A stretch of 64,000 bases of DNA from Rhizobium sp. L43 (lineage in GTDB: Bacteria > Pseudomonadota > Alphaproteobacteria > Rhizobiales > Rhizobiaceae): positions 1-64,000 of the forward strand of contig NZ_NWSQ01000024.1 of NCBI RefSeq assembly GCF_002531725.1, given 5' to 3'. The notes under the pieces were generated by a model. That model searched no databases and had not been told where the DNA came from. It saw only the letters and a list, made by a program, of their open reading frames with translations. The position numbers were made by a program, and so were the translations under genes. Positions 25,122-34,797 of this stretch are shown here, piece after piece. Position 1 is the stretch's first letter. Each line of letters opens with the position of its first letter.

Positions 25122-27008
25122 TTATCGCTTTGTGCGTTTCACGCCTTGCGGATCGAGATAGACCGTTCCGCTTGGCAACTTCTGGAAATCATCAACGCCG
25201 CTGATCTGCGGAATTGCCGCTGTGTTGGTGCTGCCCGTAGGCTGCTGATCTGGCTGCGACTGACCGGAGCCCTGCGACATGAACTGTTCGTAGTTGTCCT
25301 TGTCGAAGGTGTAGGACCAGTTGCGGAAATCGTCAGTCTGACCCGAACCCTTCCAAGCCTCGTACTTCGCTGCGTTGTACTGAGCGATGCCACGGAGGCG
25401 ATCACCAATGTCCTTGAGTGCAGCGGGGTTGAGGTTGCCGTTAAGCACGCGATCCTGAATGGACGCCAAGTCTCTATCCGACATCGCACCTAGACCACGC
25501 AGGCTTTCAATTTCCGTCTTGATCTGATCCTGCATGAGATTGTCGAGTTCCTGACGCTTCGAACCACTGAAGTTGTCGCCGGGAAGAACGTTGTCCAATG
25601 TCTTCGCAAAGCCGTTGTAACCGCCAGTTTGGAACCAGCTGTTGCGGTTGATATCGCCTGCGATAGCCTGCATACGATCCACCGTGCCCACGGTCTGCGC
25701 TGTGCGGCCCGCTGCCTGTGCGAGCGCTGCTTCCGCTGTGCGCTCGTCCTTCACAACAGGATCGCTCATATTTGCCTTTGTGCGGCCCGGTGTGTCCTGA
25801 ACCAGACGGTTGATCACAACGGGATCGGTGATGACGTTGTTCAAGCCATCCTTGTAGATGACGTTACCGGTCGCGTTATCGAATGTAGAGGAGTAGCGAG
25901 CGTTCGACTTCGGATCGATGTAAGCACCTTCCTTCTGCAAGCGGTTAGCCTGACGCTTTGCATCGGCCTGCTTGTCCAAGTAGGAGCCGAAACCAGTGTC
26001 GGATTGCGTTGCATCGTAATTGCGCTGATCGTCTGTGCGGACCTGACTTTCTGTGCCTGCCTGACCCGCTGCCTTCGTCGCGTATTCACTGCGAGAAACG
26101 CCCTCAATCGTACCCGGTGCGTTGGTATAGTTCTGCCCATTCCAAACCAGCAATTTCTGCGCAGCCTGATTATCCAGGTAGTTCATCTGATCGAAAAGTT
26201 TGCCCGCCATAGCGCTATCGCCCTGCGAAGCATAGAAATTGTAGTCTGCGTCTAGCTGCGCACGTTGACGGTTAATCTGTCCAGCTAGATCATTTGTCGG
26301 AGCGGATGGAGCAGCAACAGGCGAACCACTGGCAGCAACCGGACCAGCGGTAGCGCCAGCGTTGCTACCTCCGTCAAAACCTGCGCCACCGCCCATGCGA
26401 TTTTTAAAATAGTTCTGTCGCGCTGTTTCCTGAGCCTGAGCCTGCTTCAGTTTGTACTCGTCCTGCGCATTCGCCACACCGTAGCGGGCTGTCTGCGCAT
26501 TCTTATATGCGCGATCCGCTGCGCCGTCTTTCGCACCCTCGTAGAAGCCAACACCATTCGAGATAGCGCCACCGAGATTACCGAGAAAACTTGTCGGCTT
26601 ATCGGAAGGACCGCCAGCTGCCATCAAACTACCGGACGCACCGAGAAGGCCGCGCAACACTGCCTGCTTCTCGTCCTCGTCTTTAAACTTGAGCAAACCA
26701 CCGAACGCGCTTGCGCCTTTTGGCTTATCAGCAGCCAACATGCCCGGTGCATCCGGGAATTGACCTGTCAGACCCGGCTGTGTCGGGCCCGTCGGATTAG
26801 CGAAACTCGCATACTGCGGAGGAACCGAAGCCGTTTGCGTCGGATCAGGTTGAGCCTGCGGAGGCGGATTGAATGTCTGCGGAACCTGCACATCAGATGG
26901 TGGCAACTTCACATCGCCACCCGGTGTAACAGCGGACATTGCACCGCCCATTGCGCCCGGAGGCAAGCCCTTAAGCGCAGCAAGGATTTCTTCAAAATTA
27001 CTGAACAT
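25122..27008 (-). CDS. Large virion-associated protein of unknown function
   Basis: 628 residues from ATG 27008 (GGAG 11 bp upstream; start overlaps the upstream gene by 11 bp). Low-complexity Pro/Gln/Gly-rich stretches at the N-terminus (about 20-80) and at 215-245, a long helical middle (QINRQRAQLDADYNFYASQG), and GLGAMSDRDLASIQDRVLNG near the C-terminus. It lies between structural genes and is probably an internal or injected virion protein. I recognise no family. Confidence 0.6.
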   Translation of the reverse strand: MFSNFEEILAALKGLPPGAMGGAMSAVTPGGDVKLPPSDVQVPQTFNPPPQAQPDPTQTASVPPQYASFANPTGPTQPGLTGQFPDAPGMLAADKPKGASAFGGLLKFKDEDEKQAVLRGLLGASGSLMAAGGPSDKPTSFLGNLGGAISNGVGFYEGAKDGAADRAYKNAQTARYGVANAQDEYKLKQAQAQETARQNYFKNRMGGGAGFDGGSNAGATAGPVAASGSPVAAPSAPTNDLAGQINRQRAQLDADYNFYASQGDSAMAGKLFDQMNYLDNQAAQKLLVWNGQNYTNAPGTIEGVSRSEYATKAAGQAGTESQVRTDDQRNYDATQSDTGFGSYLDKQADAKRQANRLQKEGAYIDPKSNARYSSTFDNATGNVIYKDGLNNVITDPVVINRLVQDTPGRTKANMSDPVVKDERTAEAALAQAAGRTAQTVGTVDRMQAIAGDINRNSWFQTGGYNGFAKTLDNVLPGDNFSGSKRQELDNLMQDQIKTEIESLRGLGAMSDRDLASIQDRVLNGNLNPAALKDIGDRLRGIAQYNAAKYEAWKGSGQTDDFRNWSYTFDKDNYEQFMSQGSGQSQPDQQPTGSTNTAAIPQISGVDDFQKLPSGTVYLDPQGVKRTKR

Positions 27009-28320
27009 ATGCAGTTTCTCCAATTAGAGCGCGACCGTCGATGCGCTTGAAACCATCGATTTCGCGAACCGCGTGCGGACGTGTAATTTCGACTTCCTGC
27101 GCCATCGGACCTTCGTAGACTTGGCCGGATGGATCGTTTTTGTAGGTGAATTCATAGATGCGGGTACCGTTCAGCATGTAGCCGACGAACACGATGTTCT
27201 CTTTTGCGCGAATATCGCAGAGCATGCCAAAGATCGATGCGAGCGAACCGATACCGCCCAAAGCAGTCGAAAGACCATTCGAGAAAACCGGCTTCGATGT
27301 GGTCTGCGAATTGAAGCCACCAGTCGTTGCGAGACCGATCATCTGCGCGGCGTTGTTGATGTCCTTGTTCTGGTTGAAATCCCACTTGTTGATATCGGCC
27401 TGCTTGAGCATGTCCGCATAAGCGTCCTTCTGCGCACCGACACCCGCAACCTGATTTGCATCGTAGTAATCGTTAGCACGCTGATCGCCCGCCATGCCTG
27501 CGCCCTGCAACTGCGTCTGAGCCTGACCCTGCTGACCAGCCATAAGACCGGAAGCCGCCTGATTGCGACTGTCCTGCTGACCCTGCAAAATGCCAGCGAG
27601 CGAATTATTCGCGCCGATCTGCGTGTTTGCATTCTGATCGTAAAGCGAACCGATACTCTTCGAGGCGTCGATCTGGTTCTGGCGTTCTGTTGCGTAATTC
27701 TGGCCGTAAATGTTCTCGGCATTCTTCGCCATCGCGTCAGCGGCGGTCTGTTCGGCCGTGTTGCGAACGCTTGCGTATGCGCCGGAACCGTTGCGACCGC
27801 CTTTCGCAAATGCGCTGTCGATGCCCGGTGCAATGTTGTTGTTGAAATCAGATACGACCGAGGCGTTAGCGTTCTTCACCATCTGATCGAGGTAAGGATT
27901 GCCGTTGAGGTAATCTCCGTTCGCCGTACCCTGCAACAGTGCCTGACCCGGATTAGCGCTGCCCTTCAAAATATCGGATAGCGACTGAGCATTGCCAGCT
28001 GCGCCGTTTGTAAACGTCGTTCCCGCCGCAAGTGTGTTTGCACCCGCTGGATTGAAGGCCGAGCCGGTCGTCACGCCATTTACAGCATTTTGACCGTTCT
28101 TGATGATCTGCGAACCGTCAGCTGCCGTGTTGAGAATGCTCTGCTGCGCGTTCTTCGTTTCGTTGGAAAGGTCGATTACGGTCGAGCCCGGATAGTAATT
28201 TGGGTTACCGTTTTTTATTGCAGACTGAGCGGAAGCAAGCGCATCTTTGATGTATGGCTGAGCGTAAGCGGGTGCTTCCGTAGTGGTCTTAGTTTCTGTC
28301 GTTTTTGGTGTACTTGCCAT
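26998..28320 (-). CDS. Virion protein with S74-type chaperone-like C-terminus
   Basis: 440 residues from ATG 28320. Most of the chain is Ala/Asn/Gln-rich and helical (SDILKGSANPGQALLQGTAN; YGQNYATERQNQIDASKSIG). The last 70 residues (CDIRAKENIVFVGYMLNGTR, IYEFTYKND, GPMAQEVEI) resemble the intramolecular chaperone domain (peptidase S74) that ends many phage fibre proteins. Here the body is not fibre-like, so its job is unclear; an internal virion protein is possible. Confidence 0.65.
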   Translation of the reverse strand: MASTPKTTETKTTTEAPAYAQPYIKDALASAQSAIKNGNPNYYPGSTVIDLSNETKNAQQSILNTAADGSQIIKNGQNAVNGVTTGSAFNPAGANTLAAGTTFTNGAAGNAQSLSDILKGSANPGQALLQGTANGDYLNGNPYLDQMVKNANASVVSDFNNNIAPGIDSAFAKGGRNGSGAYASVRNTAEQTAADAMAKNAENIYGQNYATERQNQIDASKSIGSLYDQNANTQIGANNSLAGILQGQQDSRNQAASGLMAGQQGQAQTQLQGAGMAGDQRANDYYDANQVAGVGAQKDAYADMLKQADINKWDFNQNKDINNAAQMIGLATTGGFNSQTTSKPVFSNGLSTALGGIGSLASIFGMLCDIRAKENIVFVGYMLNGTRIYEFTYKNDPSGQVYEGPMAQEVEITRPHAVREIDGFKRIDGRALIGETAYVQ

Positions 28321-28322
28321 TC

Positions 28323-28715
28323 TCAAAATTCCTTAAACATGACGATGGATGAAAATTCGAAGCCATGGGGAGTAAGCACGCGCTCCCATCCACGACGGCC
28401 AAAGAGGACAAAGCCCTCGCAGCCATTTGCTTTAGCCCAGGTCGAAATGACCTCTTGCCCCTCGCCTAAAATCTCTGCGAGATCGCCGCCTACGAGATAC
28501 AAAATGCAGACAGGGCGATTATCCCAATCCATGTTCTGCGTGACCGCTGCGCTGGCATCGCCAGTCCAAAGCGCATAACTGCCGTTAGTAATGCCGTCCA
28601 AAACGGCTCGCTCATCAGCATTTGTCGAATGCTTGAGGGCTTCACTCAGCCAACCACGAACACGGGGATATTCCGTTTTGAATTCCTCAAATGTCGTGAT
28701 CCGTTTAATTGCCAT
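28323..28715 (-). CDS. GNAT-like small phage protein
   Basis: 130 residues from ATG 28715. The C-terminal half (VISTWAKANGCEGFVLFGRR, GWERVLTPHGFEFSSIVMFK) resembles the acetyltransferase-like small proteins found in podovirus virion modules. Acetyl-CoA-binding residues are not obvious, so a catalytic role is doubtful. The start overlaps the preceding fibre gene by 11 bp and only 2 bp separate it from the next gene. Confidence 0.6.
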   Translation of the reverse strand: MAIKRITTFEEFKTEYPRVRGWLSEALKHSTNADERAVLDGITNGSYALWTGDASAAVTQNMDWDNRPVCILYLVGGDLAEILGEGQEVISTWAKANGCEGFVLFGRRGWERVLTPHGFEFSSIVMFKEF

Positions 28716-29970
28716 TGTATCCAAATAAGAGTGCGAAATATTCGACGCCGGTCTGACACCAACCTGCACCGGCAGCGGTGATCTTCGCTTGCATCCGATG
28801 ATGCGTGCGGGATGGCGCGAGGTTCGATGTAAGGGTTGAGGCGTTGCTGTAAGTGGTCGAGTAAAATGAGAACGATGGGTTCGCCCGCATCTGCGTCGTG
28901 AAATAGATGTCGTTGTAAATGAACGCGTTCGCAGCGTTGTAGCCGCTAATAAAGACGTTGCTGTAGAACTGATACCAACGCTGACACTCAGCGAGTTCAT
29001 CGCCCTTGAGGCGGTAAGGGAATGGATCAGCTACATCGCTGGCATCGCCTTGAAGCAGGCTGACGCGCGCAAGATCGAACGTCCCGGATTGCTGCCCGAG
29101 ATTGACCGTTCTCGCATTGAAGGTCGAACCTGCTTCGAACCAAAAGTTGACGTCGAGCGTATCCGTTCCATCCGTTCCAATCGTCTTAGCGGCTATCGAC
29201 GGAATGCTGACGACTGCCTGAAACTTCTGCCATGCCGTTGTGAGATTGAATTTCTGAGAACCGATCCCCGTAACCGCCGCACTCGGTGAGCCGCCAGTTC
29301 CGAAATTTTGGACAAACTCGATTGCGATGCTGCGGTTAGTGTCGGCCTTCGCCCAGAAAGTCAGAGTAGCCGTCTTACCCGCAAGCGTGCTGACGTACTC
29401 AAGCGACTGGCGCTTGAAGACCCGGTTGCTAGCCCCGGCCACACTGGTAACAACGGTGCGCGAGAAGTCCGCTGGGAAACCCGGAACGTCGGTCTGGCCA
29501 CTGGCGAACGTCTGCCACGAATGGACTTTCGTAGAGCCGATATTGCCATTGTTCCAGCGATCATCGGAACCGAAGCCGTCGAAGTTTTGGCTTGTATTGA
29601 TCTGCCACCAATAGAAATCGCCATTGGTGATCAGGTTATTCCAAACGTACTGCTTTCGATTGTCGTAGTCCGTCTTGGACAGAGCATCCAATGTTGTACG
29701 AGCAGCTGCCGCACTGGTGTCATCGAGTAATGTTTTAGCGAAAGACGAAACGCCGAGTGTGGAAAGTGCTGTCGATGCGTCTGCATCATCGATCAGCGAC
29801 TTACCAAACGTCGAGAAACCCAAATTGGTCTGCGCCTCGCTGGCATCGTCACTGAGCAAAACAGAAGCCATATACGGGCTCGCAGGCAGAATGGTTCCAG
29901 CCGCATCAACTAGTTGATCGGTCAGTACCTTCACATCACGAGGTGTATGGTTTTGTTTGAGTTTCAGCAA
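28705..29970 (-). CDS. Tail fibre/receptor-binding protein
   Basis: 421 residues from a TTG start at 29970, behind AAGGAG. Residues 1-95 hold fibre-type repeats (SEAQTNLGFSTFGKSLIDDA; STALSTLGVSSFAKTLLDDT). The centre has a jelly-roll-like carbohydrate-binding pattern (LITNGDFYWWQINTSQNFDG; LAGKTATLTFWAKADTNRSI). It probably recognises the host surface. A CCGGTAAATACGGG element lies 23-36 bp upstream of the start. Confidence 0.8.
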   Translation of the reverse strand: MLKLKQNHTPRDVKVLTDQLVDAAGTILPASPYMASVLLSDDASEAQTNLGFSTFGKSLIDDADASTALSTLGVSSFAKTLLDDTSAAAARTTLDALSKTDYDNRKQYVWNNLITNGDFYWWQINTSQNFDGFGSDDRWNNGNIGSTKVHSWQTFASGQTDVPGFPADFSRTVVTSVAGASNRVFKRQSLEYVSTLAGKTATLTFWAKADTNRSIAIEFVQNFGTGGSPSAAVTGIGSQKFNLTTAWQKFQAVVSIPSIAAKTIGTDGTDTLDVNFWFEAGSTFNARTVNLGQQSGTFDLARVSLLQGDASDVADPFPYRLKGDELAECQRWYQFYSNVFISGYNAANAFIYNDIYFTTQMRANPSFSFYSTTYSNASTLTSNLAPSRTHHRMQAKITAAGAGWCQTGVEYFALLFGYNGN

Positions 29971-29992
29971 TTTACCGGCTCCTTTCCGACTT

Positions 29993-30006
29993 CCCGTATT
30001 TACCGG
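29993..30006 (-). promoter_or_regulatory. TAAATA phage promoter candidate before the tail fibre gene
   Basis: Minus-strand CCGGTAAATACGGG, about 25 bp upstream of the TTG start at 29970. The first 13 bases are identical to the element at 53941-53954. Confidence 0.5.
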
Positions 30007-31526
30007 AAGCCAGCAGGAACAGCGTCGTATTGGACACTGGAGGCCTGTTTGAAATCGCCCGTAAGTGTCAGGCGAATGCGATGGTATCGACCGCCCTGGC
30101 GGATGTTTGCCCAGCCGCTAGTGTTGGGTGCAGCCATCATACTCCACGAGATATCGCCCTTTGGAAGCAAGCGAGAGCCCACATTCACAGCAACCGAGCC
30201 GTTGCCATCGACAAACGGACGAACACGCAGAACGTTAGTGCGATCACCTTGAATTCTGGGGTTCATCGCCTGTAGCTGCTGGATAGTGAAGTATTCGGCG
30301 GACTCAATTGTGCCGGTGCGATTTGTGCCGGTGAACAGATAGATTGCGCCGGAAATCGACATGCCCGACAACTGACTGTTGCCACCTGCCCAAACCGGGC
30401 TATCGAAGGGCGCTGGCAAATTCTCGATTGTACCGAAGATATCCAGCTGCGCGATAGTCCAAGGCAGCGTCACGCTGTTGAACAGAAAGTCGATGCCTGT
30501 TTCTGCGTCCGCTTCTGTCCACTCACCTAGCGAGTAGTTGAAGATGAGCATCTTGTCGGGCGTACCGGCAATCGAGTCATTGCTGGAATAGCACCAGTAG
30601 ATGAGTTTCTTGGCCGGATCAGCCGCCGCGCTCATGTACTTGTATTGGTCGGTGTTCACATAGCGCAGGAAGTATTTGTCTACGCTGCCCTCACCGATGC
30701 GCTTCAACTGCGAAGTGCCGTCGAACATGTACCAGCCATCATCACTGAGGAAGTAGGTCTTGCCCTCCACGGTGATGATACTTTCGGGAACTGCGCAGCC
30801 TTTATCGGTGATGATTTCGTCAAACTGCCAGATAAGCGGAGTTCCGACGTAGGTCATTTTCACAACGCTGTTGCGCGTGAAGATTGTCACGTCTTCACCG
30901 CCTACGATGCCCTGAATGACACCGGAACCGCCGTTGATGTCCTGAAAGTCTGCCTGTGTGGTGAGTGAGAAATCCCAACTCTGAGGCTGATCGAGACCGG
31001 ACCAGCGAACACGATAGGGAATATCGCCGTCGAATGGATCATTAGTGTTTGCGACGACCACGAAGCCGCGAGCGTTGCAGATATGCTTTGCGCGAACAAG
31101 CGTGGTCAGGTCATCAAAACGCTCATCCTCGTTCATATCGATGTATTGAGGGTAATTGACGAAATTCGTGCCGATTACCCACGATCCGTACTTGGTGAAG
31201 TTCCATTTCTCTGTGCCCGTAGTGTACGGATCGGTTCGGGAAACATCCTGCCAAGAGAGGTCGCTGGGATTGATCTTGAACAAGCCCTCTGAGCAACCCG
31301 CATAAACGCGACCATTGCCGTTGATATCCTGACCGCTGATAGCGCCGAGAGGACGCGAAGGCAGCGAAGCATCGGAGAACAGACTAGCGCGCTGCATCGG
31401 CTCATAGGCAATCGAGCCATTGAGGGCGCCGAGCGCAGGCAACACGTTGCGAGCCACGGTCACGCCGGGATTGTTGAGCGCAGCAATGTCAGGACGCCAT
31501 GGGCCGAAAACGCTATCGATTACCAA
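30000..31526 (-). CDS. Packaged-DNA stabilisation/tail-hub-like protein
   Basis: 508 residues. Beta-rich, with repeated blade-like segments (INGNGRVYAGCSEGLFKINP; VVKMTYVGTPLIWQFDEIIT; TYFLSDDGWYMFDGTSQLKR), as in the beta-propeller-like head-completion proteins of P22-type podoviruses (gp10-like). It follows the adaptor gene with a 7-bp overlap, the same order as in such phages. It probably closes the portal or forms the tail hub. The assignment rests on context and pattern, not on a strong motif. Confidence 0.65.
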   Translation of the reverse strand: MVIDSVFGPWRPDIAALNNPGVTVARNVLPALGALNGSIAYEPMQRASLFSDASLPSRPLGAISGQDINGNGRVYAGCSEGLFKINPSDLSWQDVSRTDPYTTGTEKWNFTKYGSWVIGTNFVNYPQYIDMNEDERFDDLTTLVRAKHICNARGFVVVANTNDPFDGDIPYRVRWSGLDQPQSWDFSLTTQADFQDINGGSGVIQGIVGGEDVTIFTRNSVVKMTYVGTPLIWQFDEIITDKGCAVPESIITVEGKTYFLSDDGWYMFDGTSQLKRIGEGSVDKYFLRYVNTDQYKYMSAAADPAKKLIYWCYSSNDSIAGTPDKMLIFNYSLGEWTEADAETGIDFLFNSVTLPWTIAQLDIFGTIENLPAPFDSPVWAGGNSQLSGMSISGAIYLFTGTNRTGTIESAEYFTIQQLQAMNPRIQGDRTNVLRVRPFVDGNGSVAVNVGSRLLPKGDISWSMMAAPNTSGWANIRQGGRYHRIRLTLTGDFKQASSVQYDAVPAGFR

Positions 31527-32104
31527 TTCGACAACTCCTCAATGATGGTGTTGCCGGAAGCCGTCGCTAGTGTGTGATCACGTTGAACTGCGCTGAGAGC
31601 GTCGGAAGTGAGGTTCTTCTCTGCTTGTTCCGCATCAGGGTCTTTCAGCCAGTGATAGGCCTGTGCAAGCGAAGCGCGGAGATAGACTGTCGGGAAACGT
31701 GTAAGCAGCCAGTTCGTAGGATTTGTGTCGCTGAGAGCGGGCAGACGAGCGAAATAGTAGAGGTCCACCACATAATCGGTGGAAGGCACAGGGCGGATTT
31801 CCAACGTGTTGCCGGTGACGACATAGCCGAGTTCGCCCGTATTGAGGTTTGGATTGCGGAAACTCAGAGGCTTCGCATAGCAACCGTTGACGAGGATTGC
31901 GCGGCCTTCCTGATAGTCATCGGGTAACGTGGGAGACTGTCCAGCCAGCACGTTAAGTGTCTGCTTCTTCTCCATCAGGTAATGCTTGAGCAAAGGGCGC
32001 AGTGCTTCCTCTGCGAGTGTGATGCAGAGGTCCGCGGGTGCACCAGCACTGACGGTGTAGGAATCGATTGCGGAAATGAGATCGGAATAGGTTTGAAGGG
32101 CCAT
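31520..32104 (-). CDS. Head-tail adaptor protein
   Basis: 194 residues, helical at the N-terminus (LCITLAEEALRPLLKHYLME), then a beta segment (LGYVVTGNTLEIRPVPSTDY) and helices (RFPTVYLRASLAQAYHWLKD). This is the pattern of the phage adaptor family that docks under podovirus portals. It overlaps both neighbours by a few bases, so translation is coupled. Confidence 0.75.
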   Translation of the reverse strand: MALQTYSDLISAIDSYTVSAGAPADLCITLAEEALRPLLKHYLMEKKQTLNVLAGQSPTLPDDYQEGRAILVNGCYAKPLSFRNPNLNTGELGYVVTGNTLEIRPVPSTDYVVDLYYFARLPALSDTNPTNWLLTRFPTVYLRASLAQAYHWLKDPDAEQAEKNLTSDALSAVQRDHTLATASGNTIIEELSNW

Positions 32105-32454
32105 TAGACCCTCCAGTTGTTCGTGCGCAGTTTAGCGAAATCACCGTCATTGAGGCGGCGAGAAAGAGCCGCCTCATCGTGGGTGATCCCCTCGCGTTCC
32201 CACTCATAGTGGAGACCTAGAGGAACGCTGGCGATTTTGACCATTTCGCCGTGGCTACCAGTAGCGTTGAAATCGGATGCTTCGCGGGCGTTTCGTTCAA
32301 GCACGGCGCGGACGTTTTTCCACTCCGTGCGGATGATCATGCGGTCACCGTCGCGGGTGATGTAGACAGTCTTGTCTTCGTCATCTTCCCAAACAAGCGT
32401 ACCATAAGGTACAAGATCACCGATTGTGTAATTCAAAGTTGTATCGCTGGACAT
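32104..32454 (-). CDS. Small structural-module protein, unknown
   Basis: 116 residues, mostly beta-like (YTIGDLVPYGTLVWEDDEDK, TVYITRDGDRMIIRTEWK). It lies between the capsid and the adaptor gene, 1-bp overlap with the latter. It could be a head decoration or connector protein. No family recognised. Confidence 0.7.
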   Translation of the reverse strand: MSSDTTLNYTIGDLVPYGTLVWEDDEDKTVYITRDGDRMIIRTEWKNVRAVLERNAREASDFNATGSHGEMVKIASVPLGLHYEWEREGITHDEAALSRRLNDGDFAKLRTNNWRV

Positions 32455-32489
32455 AGGTCGCCTTTGTTCTTGTTTTTATTGGCGATAAT

Positions 32490-32518
32490 AATGGGGCCAG
32501 TATTTTGCTGGCCCCATT
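32490..32518 (-). terminator. Terminator after the capsid gene
   Basis: Perfect 11-bp stem AATGGGGCCAG/CTGGCCCCATT with a 7-base loop, 9 bp past the capsid stop, followed on the minus strand by ATTATTATCG. It may reduce expression of downstream genes relative to the capsid. Confidence 0.7.
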
Positions 32519-32526
32519 TTAGTTCA

Positions 32527-33459
32527 TTACTGGACGTCTGCGATCTTCGCGTTACCCTTTTCGTTCAGGCATTCCAGCGTGTACTCTTCGATCAACTGCT
32601 TGCGGTCGGAGTCACCCAACTTAGCAATATCGTTTGCCTTCATCGCGCGGAGAACCGCAACGTTCCAAAGCGACACGTCGAGGGCCAGAACAGTAGTTGT
32701 GCTCATCCAACGGTGAGGAATGATCTGCTGCTTACCGAAGTTGCCAACGTAGTAGTCAACAGCGCCAGTGATAGTCTTGTCTTTCGCCTGCTGCTGCTTT
32801 GTAGCGTTGCCGGTGAACTGAGAAATCTTCTCCTTCAGCGGGGCCGGAGCAAAAGTCTTAGTGACGTTACCGCCAGCGACCCAAGCCTTCTGGATGCCAT
32901 CGAGATAGAGGGCTTCTGTGAGATTACGCAAAGTACCCGCCGTAACAGAGCCTACAGTGTTGCCGGAAAAACCAGCTGTAGAACCGCCTGCGCCGTGCAA
33001 AGCATTTGTCTTGATCCAAGCCTCTGCACCGCCGAGAGCACGAGGTGTAGAGCCGCTACCGGCATTGGATGCATGAGCAGAAGCGATGAGTGCTTCCTTG
33101 GAACGCTTCAGTTCGGCCATACCTTTAGCGACCTGATAGGGCATCATGTCCTTGATGCTCGCTACTTCAATCGCGCGGGCTGTACCAGCAACCTGAACTG
33201 TCTTTGTACGGATTTCCGTGTAGTTACCGAGACGAACCGGAGCAACTAGAGTTGCAGAAACGGCGTCTGCACCGTCAACAGCGCCTGCGCTGATGTCGAT
33301 TGCGCCGAGTTCGTCCTGAGACCATTCGTGATACTTGCCGGAAGCCTTTGTGGAACCGATGGCATCGAGGATTGGGTGATCCTCCGGGCTGATGTCGCTA
33401 AGAACGTCAGAAAGGTCCTCGCGAGCCGTTGGGATTTGATATGTATTCAAAGTGGGCAT
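32527..33459 (-). CDS. Major capsid protein, SU10-like family
   Basis: 310 residues, near the usual length of the SU10/DUF5309 capsid family. It begins YQIPTAREDLSDVLSDISPE and has DHPILDAIGSTKASGKYHEW, NYTEIRTKTVQVAGTARAIE and PHRWMSTTTVLALDVSLWN, as in that HK97-fold family. It directly follows the scaffold gene and ends at a strong terminator, which suits a highly expressed head protein. Confidence 0.85.
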   Translation of the reverse strand: MPTLNTYQIPTAREDLSDVLSDISPEDHPILDAIGSTKASGKYHEWSQDELGAIDISAGAVDGADAVSATLVAPVRLGNYTEIRTKTVQVAGTARAIEVASIKDMMPYQVAKGMAELKRSKEALIASAHASNAGSGSTPRALGGAEAWIKTNALHGAGGSTAGFSGNTVGSVTAGTLRNLTEALYLDGIQKAWVAGGNVTKTFAPAPLKEKISQFTGNATKQQQAKDKTITGAVDYYVGNFGKQQIIPHRWMSTTTVLALDVSLWNVAVLRAMKANDIAKLGDSDRKQLIEEYTLECLNEKGNAKIADVQ

Positions 33460-33475
33460 TTTTGCCTTCTCCTTA

Positions 33476-34471
33476 TTATTTTAGTCTGTGCATGAGAACT
33501 GCTGCGGCGTCTTCAAGACTGCCGGAGCGCTTAAGTGCTGCTTTGCTCTTCGCGTAAGCCGACTGAGAACCCTTTGTGCCAACCGGGGAAGAACCCGGCT
33601 TTGCTAGAAGTGGCTTTTCGTCCACGACCTTCACTGCCTTTGCCTTCTGTGCTTGCAGCTGATCAAACTGCATGGCTTTGTAGGCGATGCTGAAAAGTGT
33701 CGGGTTTGTCTCGCGACTGATCGCATCGGCTGGAATGCCCGCTTTGACGAGATATTCGCCTAGCGCGACGGCTTTGCCGGTTTCAGGTTTCGCTAGTTCA
33801 GGATGCATTTCGTGCAGGCGACGTTGACCATCGGCCAATGCCTGCTTGAAATAAACTTCCTGTCGAGCGACTTCCTGCTTTTCCAGTTCGGTGCGTTCGT
33901 GTCGAACTTTCGCAATCTGAGCATGACGTGCCGCCCAAAATTCCTTCTGCGCAATGTATTCGGCAGGATCATCCTGCGCCAACTGTGCCCAGTTCGGTTC
34001 TTGTGGGAGGTACGAGGCAATCGTGCTCTCCAAATTTCGGAGGTGTGCGATTGCTTGGCCGCGAATGTTGTCGACCTGGGTGTCTACGCCGCGTTCTTTT
34101 TCCGCAAGCGCTTGGGTCTTTCGCGTATAATCGGAGTATCGAAGGTTAGCCTCTTTCCACTGCTTGCCGGTGATTTTCTCGCCATCGATTTCGAAAACGA
34201 GGTCATCCGCAATCTTGATTGGGGCTACTTCGGCTACTGCCGCTTCATCTTCTTCCGTTTCTAGTCGCTCGTCCGAGTCCTCGAGGGATTGTTCGTCGGA
34301 GTTTTCGAATACGTCGTCGGACGGTGTTGAAGTCTCTTCGACTTCGTCCTCAGCACTTTCCGCATTCACATCGGTTGTAGCGTTGCCGCTGCCTAGAATA
34401 CTTTCAATGCGCTTTGCCGCGTCTTCTAGCGACTGGCCAATTCCACTTTCGGAGTTGCTGGCTTCTTCCAT
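33476..34471 (-). CDS. Capsid scaffolding protein candidate
   Basis: 331 residues. The first 90 are very acidic and disordered (DEVEETSTPSDDVFENSDEQ; DERLETEEDEAAVAEV), a coiled-coil middle follows (YTRKTQALAEKERGVD; TELEKQEVARQEVYFKQAL), then a basic C-terminus ending in LMHRLK. This acidic-helical-basic layout and its place just before the capsid gene mark a scaffold. An AGCTAAATAATG element lies about 40 bp upstream. Confidence 0.8.
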   Translation of the reverse strand: MEEASNSESGIGQSLEDAAKRIESILGSGNATTDVNAESAEDEVEETSTPSDDVFENSDEQSLEDSDERLETEEDEAAVAEVAPIKIADDLVFEIDGEKITGKQWKEANLRYSDYTRKTQALAEKERGVDTQVDNIRGQAIAHLRNLESTIASYLPQEPNWAQLAQDDPAEYIAQKEFWAARHAQIAKVRHERTELEKQEVARQEVYFKQALADGQRRLHEMHPELAKPETGKAVALGEYLVKAGIPADAISRETNPTLFSIAYKAMQFDQLQAQKAKAVKVVDEKPLLAKPGSSPVGTKGSQSAYAKSKAALKRSGSLEDAAAVLMHRLK

Positions 34472-34536
34472 TAGTTGCTCCTAATTTGTTGTTATTATTG
34501 TTATTTTGTTGTTCATTATTTAGCTAAAACGTAATT

Positions 34537-34788
34537 TTATTGCGCGTTGGCCGAATAGTGCTTGGATAGTTCAGCCTCGTTCATGTAACCGGCGAATTTG
34601 CCCTTCAACCGGTTGAGAACATCCAGTTCCAAACGGAGGCGTTCACGGCCTGCGACATCTTCAAGTGGGCTGGTAGACCACGCGTTGAACAGGTCTTTCA
34701 TGACTGCTTCCCACGCGGCCTGATAAACAGGATCGCTACAAATGCGGTCGGCTTGCACGCCGCGCATGATGATTTCTTCGTCTGTCAT
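34537..34788 (-). CDS. Small phage protein between portal and scaffold
   Basis: 83 residues, helical (RICSDPVYQAAWEAVMKDLF; LRLELDVLNRLKGKFAGYMN). It starts 9 bp after the portal stop. Small helical proteins of this kind often lie beside podovirus portal genes; the function is unknown. Confidence 0.75.
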   Translation of the reverse strand: MTDEEIIMRGVQADRICSDPVYQAAWEAVMKDLFNAWSTSPLEDVAGRERLRLELDVLNRLKGKFAGYMNEAELSKHYSANAQ

Positions 34789-34797
34789 TCCGCTCCC